In this document: in pieces, positions 51,640 to 63,477 of the stretch
Position numbering within the stretch: the stretch's first letter is position 1
Layout of the letters: every line of letters starts with the position of its first letter
Assembly (NCBI RefSeq): GCF_021018895.1
Contig: NC_079371.1
Span: 6,964,501-7,028,500, forward strand
Direction: 5' to 3'
Origin: Seriola aureovittata
Lineage: Eukaryota > Chordata > Actinopteri > Carangiformes > Carangidae
Length of the DNA: 64,000 nt
Notes under the pieces: generated by a model
What the model was told of the DNA's origin: nothing
What the model saw: only the letters and a program-made list of their open reading frames with translations
Databases searched by the model: none
Made by a program: the position numbers and the translations under genes

Positions 51640-52959
51640 TCTTTATTGTGGAATGGCATGACTAGAACCTTTGTTTTTTGTTGCTTACAATATGTTCTAC
51701 TCATGAAGAGCAATTATGACACTGGTTGTCTGGTTGTGGAAGAGGCACCTCTTCTACTTGGTTTTGGCAGGAATCATCACTGCAAGTTGAGGAATGTGAT
51801 TTTACGTCCACTTTTATCAAACAAATACTTCTTGTCCTTATCGAGCCAATCAGACTATGAACTCGGATCACACCTAGAGATACAGAGTTATTGGTATCTT
51901 GCTGTTGTTAGACTGCCTCTGCTATTTCCAACATAAAAACAGTTTCTTTGATGTTGACTGTGCATTGCAGGAGAGCAGCAGGCCTCTTTTCTCCAGATAA
52001 ATGAGCTATCTTATTGCTTCCCAAACTGCCTATTAGCACAGCTCACTTTGTGGGGAACCAGCAGTCTAGGGATGAACACAGTGAAGACGATGCCTAGCAC
52101 TCTGTTTCAGCCATATGTTAGCCTGTTGCTGCAGAATGTTCTTCTTTTTGTTTTGTATGGTACCTTGACTCAGCCCCCCCGCTGAAATGTAGCTCATTTT
52201 GACAAGAAAACCTGAATATTATCGATTTAACACAGATTTGTTCTTGGAGCTTGTATTGGGAGTAGAGATAATGTAGTAAAATTAAAAAAAATTGCAAATC
52301 TTCATTTAGATTTATGTTGATTGTTGGACTGCATCGACACATTACACTGAGCTGTAGCTCAATGTAATATACTATGTTGACTTCACTGTGTGCTGGGTGA
52401 GTGAGTGTGTAAATGTGTTTCCCTGCTGTGGTGTCAGTGTGTGTATTGCTGCCAATAGCTAGTCCCATTGTGTAAGCATCAGTGTAGCGGCATGTCCCTC
52501 GTGCCCTCTGCGGAGATTATACACAAGAATCCATTTACTTCAAGCAGCAGCTGCCGTGGATCGCATGTAGAGCCTAGTGTTTGGCTCTCTTCAAGTATAG
52601 TCCATCATTAGAGTCTTGGCTGATAGAGAAAAAGAGAAGTTTTGGCCAGGTTTTATAACCAGCACCTTTGTATGAATCCAAGTGATTCACACTACATATT
52701 ATTGATCAATTAACTGTACCTACTGAGAACACAATATACTGACCAAGCAATATCAAATTTTCATCATTGTGTTGCATTTCAACGCTTGAAGTGTATAACC
52801 ATATAATGATTTAAATTATTCTTGGATGTCTTTCAATTATGTTCACAAATAATTTTGGTTTTTATGATATTGTATTTCTTTCATCACATTACCATAAGTG
52901 TTGAGGTCACAGTGTGTGATGGAACTCTAATAACTATCCTGGTGTTATTTTGTTTTCAG

Positions 52960-53099
52960 GGTGGACTAAGGAACAGCAAGCATGAGTGTACACTTTCATC
53001 CCAAGAATATGTCCATGAGCTGCGTTCTGGCATCACGGAAGAAAAGTTGCTCAATTGCCTGGAGTCCCTCAGAGTGTCTCTCACCAGTAACCCTGTCAG
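52960..53099 (+). CDS. diaph2: Internal coding exon of diaph2 (Diaphanous-related formin), GBD/DID region
   Basis: DIAPH2 is a Rho-GTPase effector that nucleates and elongates unbranched actin filaments; its N-terminal GBD and armadillo-like DID hold the protein inactive by binding the C-terminal DAD until Rho binds. This 140-bp exon gives 46 codons plus two bases, opening GGLRNSKHECTLSSQEYVHE and ending LNCLESLRVSLTSNPV, then AG, which would complete Ser in the next exon (NPVS in the family). It follows a pyrimidine-rich tract and cag (tgttttcag, 52951-52959) and is followed by gtaact (53100-53105). The open frame runs upstream into the intron to 52822, but the splice site and family match set the start at 52960. 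From memory, the NSKHECTLSSQEY stretch fits DIAPH2 better than DIAPH3 (which diverges there) or DIAPH1. The exon probably covers about residues 130-180 of a roughly 1,100-residue protein. No disabling change is seen. The paralogue call rests on recall, not on a search. Confidence 0.9.
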
Positions 53100-53105
53100 G
53101 TAACT

Positions 53106-54381
53106 CAAGCTTTTTTCACACACTGCAAACTGTGCCCTGTACTTGGGACATTTTTTAATGATATTTTCAGCTCAAAGGACTCTTTATCATTGGCATAATG
53201 ATAAAAATAGAAGGTTCATCAATATCATAACGGGACTCTCTTTTAATTCCTCAATTTTTGCTCATAACTCTAAAAACAGATATCATGAAATGTCATTATG
53301 CTGAGTGTGCTGTGAAGGATAGACTCTGGGTATGCTGATTTTTAGAGTCCCAAAATAATTTGGATAACCATATTACATCTGTCTGTCAGTATGTTGGTTG
53401 GTACAGTAAGTTACCCACAACCAGAAGCACGGAAAGGATGCAGTAGCATGCAGTGTGTTGTGAGTTCAAATGCCGTCCTAAGTGCAATGAGAAATCCCTT
53501 AGCTGTGTTTTTGGTACGATATACATAAGAGTTTTTGGGAGGGTGTCTCCTGCTATTTTCTAACCTCTGTAAAGGAACCTCATTGGAACTGTTCCATTTA
53601 AACAAGCGTAGCAAATAGTGTAGCTGAGCAAACGAGTACAAGCTTATGGTCGCTGGGAGTAACTTTGTCTATTAAGCTCTAAAAGATAGAAAGTCTAGTC
53701 TATATTAGAAAGTCATCCATTCTGAGACCTTAACAAGCGTGTTGCTCAATGGGAGTCATAGCAGTTCAGCAAGGTAGCCGTCACACAATGCAGGCAATGT
53801 GTCCTGGGCGTGGTGTGTACAAACTGGTTCCAATCTAAAAATGGCCAGTGCCTGCATTTTTTTTCTTTATCGGTTATGAACATGTATAAAAACATAATTT
53901 TAGATATTTTTTGGCAGCTCTGTCCTGTTGATCTTTGATTGGTACTTGAGGCATTCATTACAAGGCCTCACTGATTTTTCCAGCATGGTCTCTACTTGTT
54001 ACCCAAATTCTCTATTCTGTCCTGTAAATGAAGTCTTCAATTTTAATTTTGCCCCACTAGTGAAGCAGAACTCTTAGTGACAGCAGATCCTTTAAATTAT
54101 TTACCAGCCCACTGTTAAGGAGATGTTTTTTAATGTGAATCAATGAATGGTGCATATTAAATGGTCTTCGGATAAGTGGAATACTTTTTTATGTTGACCC
54201 TGGGTACATGGGTACCGAGTCAGGATCTGCCAGTATGGTCCCAGAGGAGCTTTTATTTAATCTGTGTCCTACTACCAATATTACTGCTGCATTTCTGCAT
54301 TAACCAATTTTGAATTTGTGTTCTCTCTTGCTAAAATCCTGTACATTCACTACAACAACAGATCCAACAACCATCCATTCA
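53106..54381. other. Intronic DNA without a recognised gene
   Basis: Unique sequence. The segment 53420-53475 has a faint tRNA-like box pattern that was rejected. Nothing else was recognised. Confidence 0.5.
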
Positions 54382-55517
54382 TATATTCACTAATCATTTA
54401 ATTAGGAACACCTGTTATTCATGCAATTGTCCAATCACCCAATCATGTGGCAGGGGTGCAGTCCATAAAATCATGCAGATACTGGCCAGGAGGATCAATT
54501 AATGTTCAATTAATGTTAATGTTCAAAATGGGTAAAAAATGTGATCTGTGGCATAATTGTTGGTGCCAGGCAGGCCGGTTTGAATATTTCTGAAACTGCT
54601 GGTCTCCTGGGATACTCAGAATTGTGAGAAAAACAAACAAACAAAAAAACATCCAGTGAGCAGCAGTTCTGCAGACGGGTGTCCTGTGTCCTGTTGATGT
54701 GAGAGGTCAAAAGGGAATGGCTGGACTGATACAATCTTACAGAAAGGCAGCTGTAATACAGATCCACCTCTCTTTACAATTGCATCTCAGAATGCACGAC
54801 ACATCGAACCTTGAGATGGATGGGCTACAACAGCAGAAGACCATGTTGGGTTTTACTCCTGTCAGCCAAGAACAGAAATCTGATGTAGCAGTGGACACAG
54901 CCTGGACAAATGCACAATTGAAGACTGGAAAAACCTAGCCTGGTCTGATGAATCGAGATTTCTGTTGAGGCACGCAGACAGTTGAATTTGGCATCAACAG
55001 CATGAGTACATGAACCCAACCTGCCTTGTCAACAGTCCTGGCTGATGGTGGTGGTGTAATGGTGTGGGGAATGTTTTATTGGCACACTTTGCACCCCTTA
55101 ATACCAATCAGTCATGTTGTGAATGCCCCAGTCTATCTGAGTATTGTTGTTGACCATGTGCATCCCTTTATGGCTTCAATTTACCATCTTCTAATGGCTA
55201 CTTCCACCATGATAATGCACCATGTCAAAAAGCAAAAGTCGTCTCAAACTGGTTTGACAAGGAGTCCTTTGTTTTTCTGTTGGCCCAGTCACCAGATCTG
55301 CATCCAATAGAACACCTTTGGGATGTGGTGGAAAGGGAGATTGGCATGAATTCAGCTGTACAGCTGACAAATCTGCAGAAATGATGTGATGTAATCATAT
55401 CAACATGTGCCAGAAGATGTTTCCAGCATCTTGAAGAATTGAGGCTATTGACAGCAAATCGAGGCTCTTCCCAGTATGAGTATAGTCTTTCCTAATAAAG
55501 TGATTGATGCATGTATA
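54382..55517 (+). mobile_element. Tc1-like (Tc1/mariner) DNA transposon, decayed, near full length (about 1.14 kb)
   Basis: The left end has TAATCATTTAATTAGGAACA and the right end has TTCCTAATAAAGTGATTGAT, an imperfect inverted pair of the kind seen in a common fish Tc1 family. Terminal TA dinucleotides are present, but the target duplication is not clear because the flanks are AT-rich. The interior is a recognisable transposase gene on +, broken by several deletions. It is shorter than the usual 1.2-1.3 kb. Boundaries are good to within a few bases. Confidence 0.88.
54528..55480 (+). pseudogene. Tc1-like transposase pseudogene (DDE)
   Basis: It starts ATG at 54528 with MGKKCDL, then a deletion shifts the frame at once. 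A second deletion removes part of the helix-turn-helix region near 54605-54630. Further on are the catalytic block readable as WSDESRF (Asp codon 54946-54948), the block readable as DNAPC (Asp codon 55211-55213) and IEHLWDVVERE (Glu codon 55310-55312). The last two lie 99 bases apart, against 105 expected for a DD34E enzyme, so there is a net loss between them. The three acidic positions survive as codons, but not in one reading frame, so no enzyme can be made. Confidence 0.85.
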
Positions 55518-57224
55518 TAGAATTAAATTCCATGGAAATTTTCATTCATATCAACACTCTTCCAAATCAAACTTAGAAAAGGGAGTTGCCCAATCATTGA
55601 GATCCACATGAAATGCTGGTTTGAAGGATACAAAGCTATTTGGTTGGCTAACAAGGTAACGTTAGCTAGTTATACATACATAAAATAAAGATGGATAGAT
55701 TTATAATGTACTAAGCTTAACACAAATGCCTTTTACATATAGTATGTCATATCGTATAATGAATAGCTGAGTAGCTAAGTAATTATCCCTGGAGTGACAG
55801 TAGAGCTATGAAGTCGGTCTCTCCAGTCTACAGAAAGCTGTGGGGAGTCAAGTCAGCCTTTCCACTCAGAAAGGCCAACTGGTGCCAAGGGGATGTAAGT
55901 GAGACCAGGCTTGCCCTATGGGTATTTTCAAATGGCTGAACCTTTGGCCAGCATGTAGGGGACCATTGCTTTATGGAGGAGTCGCCTCCCACTGATGGCC
56001 AGGTTCATCCAGTGAGAAAGCCACCTTCAGGTGTGTGTGCTGAGCAGGACTGCACAAATGTTGACTAACACCAGTCCCCTGCTCATCTTTACACCCCTCA
56101 TTATTTCTCTCCAGGGGAAAGGGACTGATTATTTTCTTGAAGCATGGATAAGGTTACTCATAATTAATATGAATGCACTTAATTGTCATGGATCACAAGA
56201 CACAGGAAATCCACATTTGGTTTGCTACTCTTCTGACGCCACTATGTTAATGTAACCTTTGTACGGTATGTTATCTTATACTGGAAATAACCATGAAGTA
56301 GATGGCAGAGCAGAGCAGTGCATTCATGCTTGTTTTAATCCATACCTTACAATAATGATCAGCCTGTTTGTCTTTAAATATTGGTATTTGGGGAAGTTAT
56401 TATGAATCTAAAGAACTTAAATGCATATCTACCTCTAAGCTCAATTTGGTTTAGGAGTAAAATAACTTTTTAGATATATATATATTTTATATAGCAGAGC
56501 CATCCTTTCTCTGCAGGAGGTTAAATGTTTTTAAAAATATCCACTCAGTTATCATCTCTTTGGACTTAGTGTCTTGGCCAATAAATGGCGTCTGAATGTT
56601 TATGTTAAAGGAAACACTATTACAATGGCTTACTTCATCACAGTTAATCTGGGGAATACCCTGAAAATGGGCTGACAAAAAACAAAGAAAAACAAATGAA
56701 CAGTAATTTACAGAAATGTGTTATTTTCTTTTTAAGTTTGTTATACAGTCAATGTTTCAGCTTAGATTGGCAATTTTGATATGAGCATTTAAAATACTGC
56801 CTGTTTATGTTAAATTAATAGCTTACATGATTAGCAATCTTAAACTATCTAACAATCGGATGCAGAGGGTCTACTTACATGTATTCCAACCTTACCATCT
56901 ATTGTTGTATTTGTATGTATCATGTGCTGATGACTCAAGAAACATCAGTGTCACTTGGATGTGTGATGGGTAAATGCAGCCCTGAATATTTAATTAAAAC
57001 AAAGTTAGCAATTTTAAATCCATTCATAGTATTTATATAAAATAACTAATTTTGTGATTGTGTCTTTAAACACAGGAGACATTTTTTGACATTTGTTTGA
57101 TGATATATTTAAATCAAAACCATTGCATTGCTTCATTAAGCATTCAATTTTATTCTGTACACATGAAATGAAAGTCTCACCATCAAAGTGTTTTTGGTCT
57201 TCACAGTGCTTACCACTGCTTTTT
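55518..57224. other. Intronic DNA without a recognised gene
   Basis: AT-rich unique sequence. The segment 55840-56030 is GC-richer and of unknown nature, possibly an unrecognised repeat. Confidence 0.5.
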
Positions 57225-57455
57225 GTTTTTCATGTGATGTTTGGGCAGCCTGCTAATTTGCTCCCAGAGGCCTGTGTTTGTCTAATAGTTTAATTGGCTA
57301 GGCTGTGCACCTGTTTGGCAGCACAGGTGGCCACAGGGCCATTGTGCTAGGGGCCTTATCTCCCAGGCAGTCCCACACAGGTGTGTGGCATGCAGCCTTT
57401 GCAGATCTGCCCACAGATGGCATTGCCTGGAGCATCCGCTGCATACTCTGTTTCC
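57225..57455. promoter_or_regulatory. Candidate conserved block with paired CACCTG/CAGGTG boxes
   Basis: A complex-sequence block downstream of the exon with TTTAATTGG near 57288. CACCTGT (57308-57314) and ACAGGTG (57323-57329) form an inverted pair eight bases apart, and another CAGGTG lies at 57378-57383. Paired E2-box sites are the arrangement bound by ZEB and Snail-type repressors. The same two boxes can also form a 7-bp hairpin stem. Function is inferred from motifs alone. Confidence 0.32.
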
Positions 57456-60400
57456 ACTCTCTTTCTCCTCATCTGCCATGTTTTCCACTTCTCTTTCTGT
57501 CAAAATTTCCCCAGCCAATTATTTATCCTCTACTTCATTCTCCCCCTTTTTAATTTTGTCATTTGGATACACGCTTCTTAATTTAGAAGTGTCAGATTGA
57601 CTAGCCACTTTTCATTAATTTCTTAATCCACTGACATGAAGTGAGATGCCAACTCACAGAAAATTACAACCCTCTTATTTTCTCATTTAGTGGCAGAGAA
57701 ATCCTTGGGTGTTTCAGTTTGGCTTTCTTTTTTACACACTTTTCACAGTTTTCTCACTCACTATGTTGCACATGCAAAAACTGATAAGATCCATGTAAAA
57801 TATATCAATTAACTTAATATCTCAATAGGCAAAACATTTTTCTATTTTCTGTTTACAGTTGCTACAGCAAAAACTCAACTATTTTGTATCATGAATGCTT
57901 AAATACTGGTTTTGCATGAGCAGGACTACACTACCTTTACACTATATTTGGTCATTTCAGTTCAAGGCAGCTCAAAAGAAGTACAGTTAAACCTCACTTC
58001 CTGTGATCTAACTCAACTGCTGCTCCATCAATAGACTTTCCAATATAAAAATAGAGTGGTTTTGGGCAGCAGAGCACAAATCCATGGCCCCAACCTTTGA
58101 GTTCCTTATGTTTAGCCCTCAGCATTACACTATGACTCTGTCAAATCCCGACAGTGATTTCCATATTAGATCTGCTAGCTCTCAGATCCCTAAGACATAT
58201 TTAAGCAAAATTGGACTGGGCTCCTAACTTTTCATTATGTGAAGTCTTCACGGTACATGTCAGACATTTTCTCCGGGGCATTTTCTTGTGGGGTCTTTTT
58301 GTGGAGGTGGGAGACATTTGCTGACACCACAGTTTGTCTCTGTGTCTGGATGCTCAAGGTGTGGGTTGTTGTGATGATCTTGCTGCTCTGCCACACAGGG
58401 TGTCTCTGAGTCTGAATCAATCCTACCAGCTTTTCTCAGCTGAATGCTTGCAGCTAAGCACCAAGGGTTGCATGGAACACTGGCCGTGGGTTTTTTACGA
58501 GCTACAGTGCCTGTTAACATAAAGCTGCTCGTCCTATTGACTGTCTGTCCTAATGGCCAGTGTGATAAAGCATAGAGCAACCCCCTGAGAAACACTGACA
58601 TTTCTGCTGAGTATGGTGGTGATGCTCCCCATACAATGATTGAACAAAGATATTCAAAGAACTCAGATTCCCTTACTGTACTTGATTGTCACTACATTTT
58701 ATGTGTCTGGTCCATACTCATACAGTTACAATCAAGACGATTAAAGGGTGTCAAAAAAGCCATTCCCTTTGCACAAATGTTTTATTATTATTATTATTAT
58801 TAGCACTAACTTGTACTCTTATATACCCAACACCTCCTCCCTTGGCCTTCTCTCTCCACTGTGTGCACAACAGCCAATTAACACCAGCACAAAGGAGCAG
58901 ATCCATTTGTCCATCTGCTATTGTGCCTGCTCAAACAAATATTGCAATCTAAAAGTCTCACAGGCTGTGTGTGCCCCCTTGACAGCTCAGGCCGGAAATC
59001 TTGTTTGGCACAAACGCAAAGTGTGAATCTCAAAGCAGTTGCAATGAGTTAACACTGCACTGATGAATGATACTCGTATGATTTTGATTTTGGTGTCGTG
59101 GACATCAGTGAGCCTGGTCTGTCTGACATAGAGTCTTCACAAAGATGAATAACTGTTTCAACTCTGTCATTTTTAAGCTCCTTATCTGAGTGAATCATCC
59201 ATAATTGATCCCCTGTATTCACTTTGTTATTCTGGGCAGTGATTTTGTGAGCTGAATCAGACTCCATGTCAATTTGAAAATTTTAAATATAGTATTAAAA
59301 GGCCTGATATCCTAAGTAGATTTCAGGAAGACCATTCTCTAGACCCTTAGTGTTATTACGACTCTCAACCACCCTCCAAGCCTTAGACAAGTTTGTGCAG
59401 TCATTTGTCAAGGAGAAATAAGATAAGATTTGGAAATTACATAATTATTTAGTAGCAGTCTATAGGCAGAGATTTCTCTGGTGCTTTCATTTTAACAGTA
59501 AGAAAAATAATTCACCCATTAGTAAATTCCATTTTTTTGTCTTTTAGTTTTCAGGATGGTACAGTCAGTCTCGTTTTATAGCATTCAAACAGTTTTATAT
59601 GACAGTAAAATTTGGCATGAATCTTATGACACTGTCTTCAACGGACGTGACGAGCAGTCAGAAATGAGAAAGTTAACTAGTTTTTACCCTTGTGGCTGAC
59701 TTCAGAGTTGACGTTCGCCCTTCTTCCTCGGAGGCAGTGAAAACGATTTCGGAGACATAAATGTCCTCAGTGTCTGAGTATATTTTAAGAGTGATGCCTA
59801 TTTGATTTTATGACACCATCTGTTAACCTCCAAGATAGCCGTATCTGTTATGGCCCCAGAGTGATACATACATAATTCAGAAATATCTGATTTGAATTCC
59901 TTATTTAGTTGGAAATTGTCTTGCACAGGTAAAGGAAATAACTGGCATGTTCCAATCATATACTGTCCATTTCATTGTGTCTTTTTCCTCATTCTGCTTT
60001 TAATTTGTGCCATTCTTTATATGTGGAAAATGTGATCCCTTCAGACGCAATACAATATGTTATAGTGCACATCGTTTGTGTGTTAATATGTATTTTAACA
60101 ATACAGCTTGACAAATTACTTGACATATAAATAAAGTTGCAAAATTCTAGAAATATTCTCATGTTTTCTGCTATGTGGGACATAACCTTGAACCCCATTT
60201 GACCCAATTTAATAAGCATGAAAGAGCAGGATATCTGTCCAATCTGGTCCACATTCTCATCTACTGTTATGTTTAGGAATAAAAGCATTCATCAACTTTA
60301 CTAACCGACAAAAGTCATCTTGTCTTCTCCATGATTTAGGAGAGCTCTAGAGCTGTCCTAATGTTTTAGTAGTTTCCAGCAGATATCAAATAATAACACA

Positions 60401-63156
60401 AACATTCTTGGAGGTGTACACTGACAATCTGCAAAGGCTTTTTTTTATACATCAACTGTAAAAGGTAGCAGCAACAAAAGCTTGAACAAAATGGCAACTT
60501 CATGGCTTTGAACGTAGAAGAAAATTATATCCTTTCTGTCAAAGAAGTGCTTGCCACTGCATTTCCTTCACCTCCTTGAAAGATGAAACTCATCACTGCA
60601 GAACCCTGAGGAACCTTTCTCTCATCTTACACAACACATACAAATTCACAGTGCACCCAACAATTAAATTACATGGTCCAATCAACCAGCAATTTGCCAG
60701 TTGTACTACTGGTTTCATACCTTCACTTAACGCTGTGGATTGTGGAATGTTTTGCACTTTGCGGTGGGTCATTTCAAAGTATGCAGGTAGCATTTTGTAT
60801 ACAGACACAAACTATAGACAGATGCACAATGCCCTCATTCAGTTTTGTTTTCCATCCTTACAGACACAGGCACACATAAATGCACACAGAATTTCTGCGC
60901 GTGCTTGGCTACACCACCGGTGACATTGTTGGAGTGCTGACCCCAGCAATACTGTTCTGAGACTGTTACTTCCTTTTGTACCAATATCAAACATCAGTAC
61001 TACCCCAGTTGGTTCTGTAAATAGGTCCTCTGTTGTATCTTAATGAAGTTGTTTTGCATTATATTGTTATTTTGAAACAGAAGAAGATAAACAGTTTATC
61101 TGCACAGTATGTGTTATATGCAGATTTTTGAATTGTCCAGTCATTAGATGTTTTCAGCTGTGACGCATTACATTTAAGAACTGTGCGAGCCTGCAGGAGA
61201 TAGAGCCCTGAGATATTATCAGGACGGCTAAGTGGAATGACTTAGCACTTGTCACTTTGATGGAGAGAGTTCATGTTACCTGGATTTACATGTGAAGGAT
61301 ATCAGGCGCTTATTGTTCTCTTTCAGGGACGCGCAGGGACAGCAATGGTTTTGGCTCTATGTATGTGTAAATGCTGAATTGACAGGGTATCTATTATACT
61401 CAAGGCATTTCAGTAGTTTCTTGGCAACCTCATTTTACCTTGGTTCTACCATATCCATCAACAATCTCTTAAATATTTAATTCACTTTTGTGTGAGGTGA
61501 AGCTTTCTGCGAATCAGGGTCAACAAAACAAAAGAGGAAACTGTGTGGTGGATTATAAGAATTCTATGAGGGATTTGTGAAGAAAAATGTGTTTTTGTCA
61601 TTGATACTGGTTATAAGTTTACTATATTTGTGTGTGTCTTCTTTTGCTGTCTGGATATGTCTCATGTAGTTTAATAGCTAGAATTTTATTGTATGGCATT
61701 ATAACCAATTTGATAGCTTGTGCAAATGTTGGAGAGTCGTACATACTATTTTAGATTTTGATATAGCATTTTTTTAGAGCAGCTAGCTTGTGTGAAGACC
61801 TCATGGGACATCTGGAGTGGCAAAAAAGCAAAACATTTTTAACATTTTAAACAAGAGACTGAGTTTTATATGAGCTCAGTTATTGCTCTGATAACAGTAA
61901 AACAGTCAAATTTCCTTAAAAAGAAAATGAACCCTGTGTGACCACATATCTCTTAGGATTCATTCAGCACTTCTGTGATTTATAATTTTTTTTAATTGCA
62001 AGCGGCCAAATAAAGGCCACAGCCATTAATGCTGAAATTCTTAGGGGGATAGTTTTTTAATCAAATAAGTCAAAGCTATAAATAATAAAAAAAACTCACA
62101 AATAAAAGTTGTTGCTGTTAACAGTTATTTTTGAAATGCATTATTTTTTTTAGATGCAATGAACAGGAAACTACAGTTAATATTTTGTATCTAATATCGG
62201 CCATCTGATATTCCCTGTGCATTATAGTTATTTCAGCTGGCTATTAAATTGATCAGAATATAATATAGCTCCATGTTTGGCATGATAAGTCACTAAGTAG
62301 ACACTGGTGGTGCTTGGTTTCAAGCTATAATGTTCAGAGCTATTTGTTGCACAGAACATTGGGCGTCAATTAGAGTACTGTAGCACTGAATAGGCCAGTA
62401 GTCCCACAGAGGGACAGTTGCATGGCTTTTCCTGTAATACTATATGAAAGATATTGCACTTGCTCAGGATCTTTCAATAATGAAGCTCCCCACCTAACCA
62501 TGATAAAATAATAAAAGTGGTCTATAGATTGAAATCAATGCATGTACCAGCCATCTAACCACGAGACCAGTGATCAGTCAAACAGAAAGCGTGAGAGAGT
62601 GTCTGCCTCTCACTGTATCTGTTGCTCTCGAGTCACTCGCTGTGGCTGCTGATTTGCATGAGTAATCTTTTCATCATGTACGAACATTTCTCTTGCCAAG
62701 TATTCGCAGAACTCTACACACTCTTCACTTTCCTTTCCGTACCCCTTGGTATGACATTTTGTCCTCTAGTTTAGCGATATACAGAACTCTATACACTGTC
62801 ACTACTTGTATTCTCTTGAGCAAGATACGAACACAACTTGAAGTGGTGCCAGGAGTACCACTTTGTCCACTGGTACAATGGATGCATGCTGTAAGTGTGC
62901 ACTGTAATAGGATTATATGTGTGATGACTGAGGTGCCTTTGCAACTTATTTAGTTCATTCCTTTTTTCAGTGTTTCAGTGAAGTACCTTGAAGCACAGTC
63001 TGAGTAAGCTGTGTCAAGACTCTCTGAATGATGGAGTGAGGATGTGATTGATTGAATGTCAAAGTTTTCATTTAAAGAAGGCTCAATCTTGTTTACCTTG
63101 AAAATGCTGTACATATTGTGCACACATGCCACTATGCATGCAGGTATTTTATCATG
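57456..63156. other. Intronic DNA without a recognised gene
   Basis: AT-rich unique sequence with a (TTA)7 repeat (58782-58802), an octamer word (62652) and a partly duplicated CAGAACTCTA-CACACT-like word at 62706 and 62780. Segments 59635-59860 and 61130-61320 are repeat-free, contain CpG words and may be conserved blocks. The open frames look like chance. Confidence 0.5.
58782..58802 (+). repeat. (TTA)7 microsatellite
   Basis: Twenty-one bases of perfect TTA repeat. Confidence 0.92.
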
Positions 63157-63340
63157 GTGGCTCAGTGCTGAGCACTGTCACTGTTTAAGGTGTATCTGTG
63201 TGGAGTTTACATGTTCTGGGATTTTCTCTAAGTTTGCCCTGTGTTAAATTGGTGACCTGCCTCTCACGAAATGCATGATGGGATAGGCTCCACACCCCAG
63301 TGACCTAAACTAGATTAGCAGTATAGAAATAGGATGGATT
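63157..63340 (+). repeat. Copy of a dispersed fish repeat, decayed
   Basis: The order of words GGTGGCTCAGTGCTGAGCAC, then TGTGTGGAGTTTACATGTTC, then TTGGTGACCTGC, then GGGATAGGCTCCACACCCC and a final AGCAGTATAGAAATAGGATG matches a very common interspersed repeat of teleost genomes as I remember it. Internal parts are missing, so the copy is shorter than usual. Its exact class is not certain to me. Confidence 0.7.
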
Positions 63341-63477
63341 GGATTTTGGATTTGCTCATGAATAACTGCATTTGTTATGGCAGCACGTATCAGAGAGTAA
63401 TGCCTTTTAGGAAACAAATGTTATTTGACTGGAAGACAAGTGGTCATCTCAATCCAAGATATTTTGACTTTGTTGAC

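Larger units (their letters stand above)
1..52959 (+). other. diaph2: Large diaph2 intron upstream of the exon (5' end outside the window)
   Basis: Everything from the window start to the acceptor at 52959 is read as one intron, because no earlier diaph2 exon was recognised. The expected upstream exon would encode the LFEKMMEDMNLN...QYISATAKS-type stretch, and I found no match to it. That makes this intron at least 52.9 kb. It ends with a normal polypyrimidine tract and cag. The gene spans hundreds of kilobases in mammals, so long introns here are plausible. A small or poorly conserved exon could have been missed, as could a nested non-coding gene. Confidence 0.7.
50165..52959. other. Intronic DNA between the Harbinger element and the diaph2 exon
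   Basis: AT-rich unique sequence with poly-T (51524-51538) and poly-A (51627-51639). The segment 52480-52620 is GC-richer and repeat-free. The last 30 bases form the pyrimidine-rich acceptor region of the exon. No other exon was recognised. Confidence 0.5.

Noticed and set aside
52822..52959. Upstream extension of the diaph2 open frame from ATG 52822
   Set aside because: This part reads through the polypyrimidine tract and acceptor site; the family match begins only at 52960.
53420..53475. tRNA-like box pattern (TAGCATGCAGT ... GTTCAAATGCC)
   Set aside because: The spacing between the two boxes is too short, and no cloverleaf or 3' acceptor stem can be drawn.
54699..54938. 79-codon open frame
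   Set aside because: It is an out-of-frame piece of the Tc1-like transposase pseudogene, not a separate gene.
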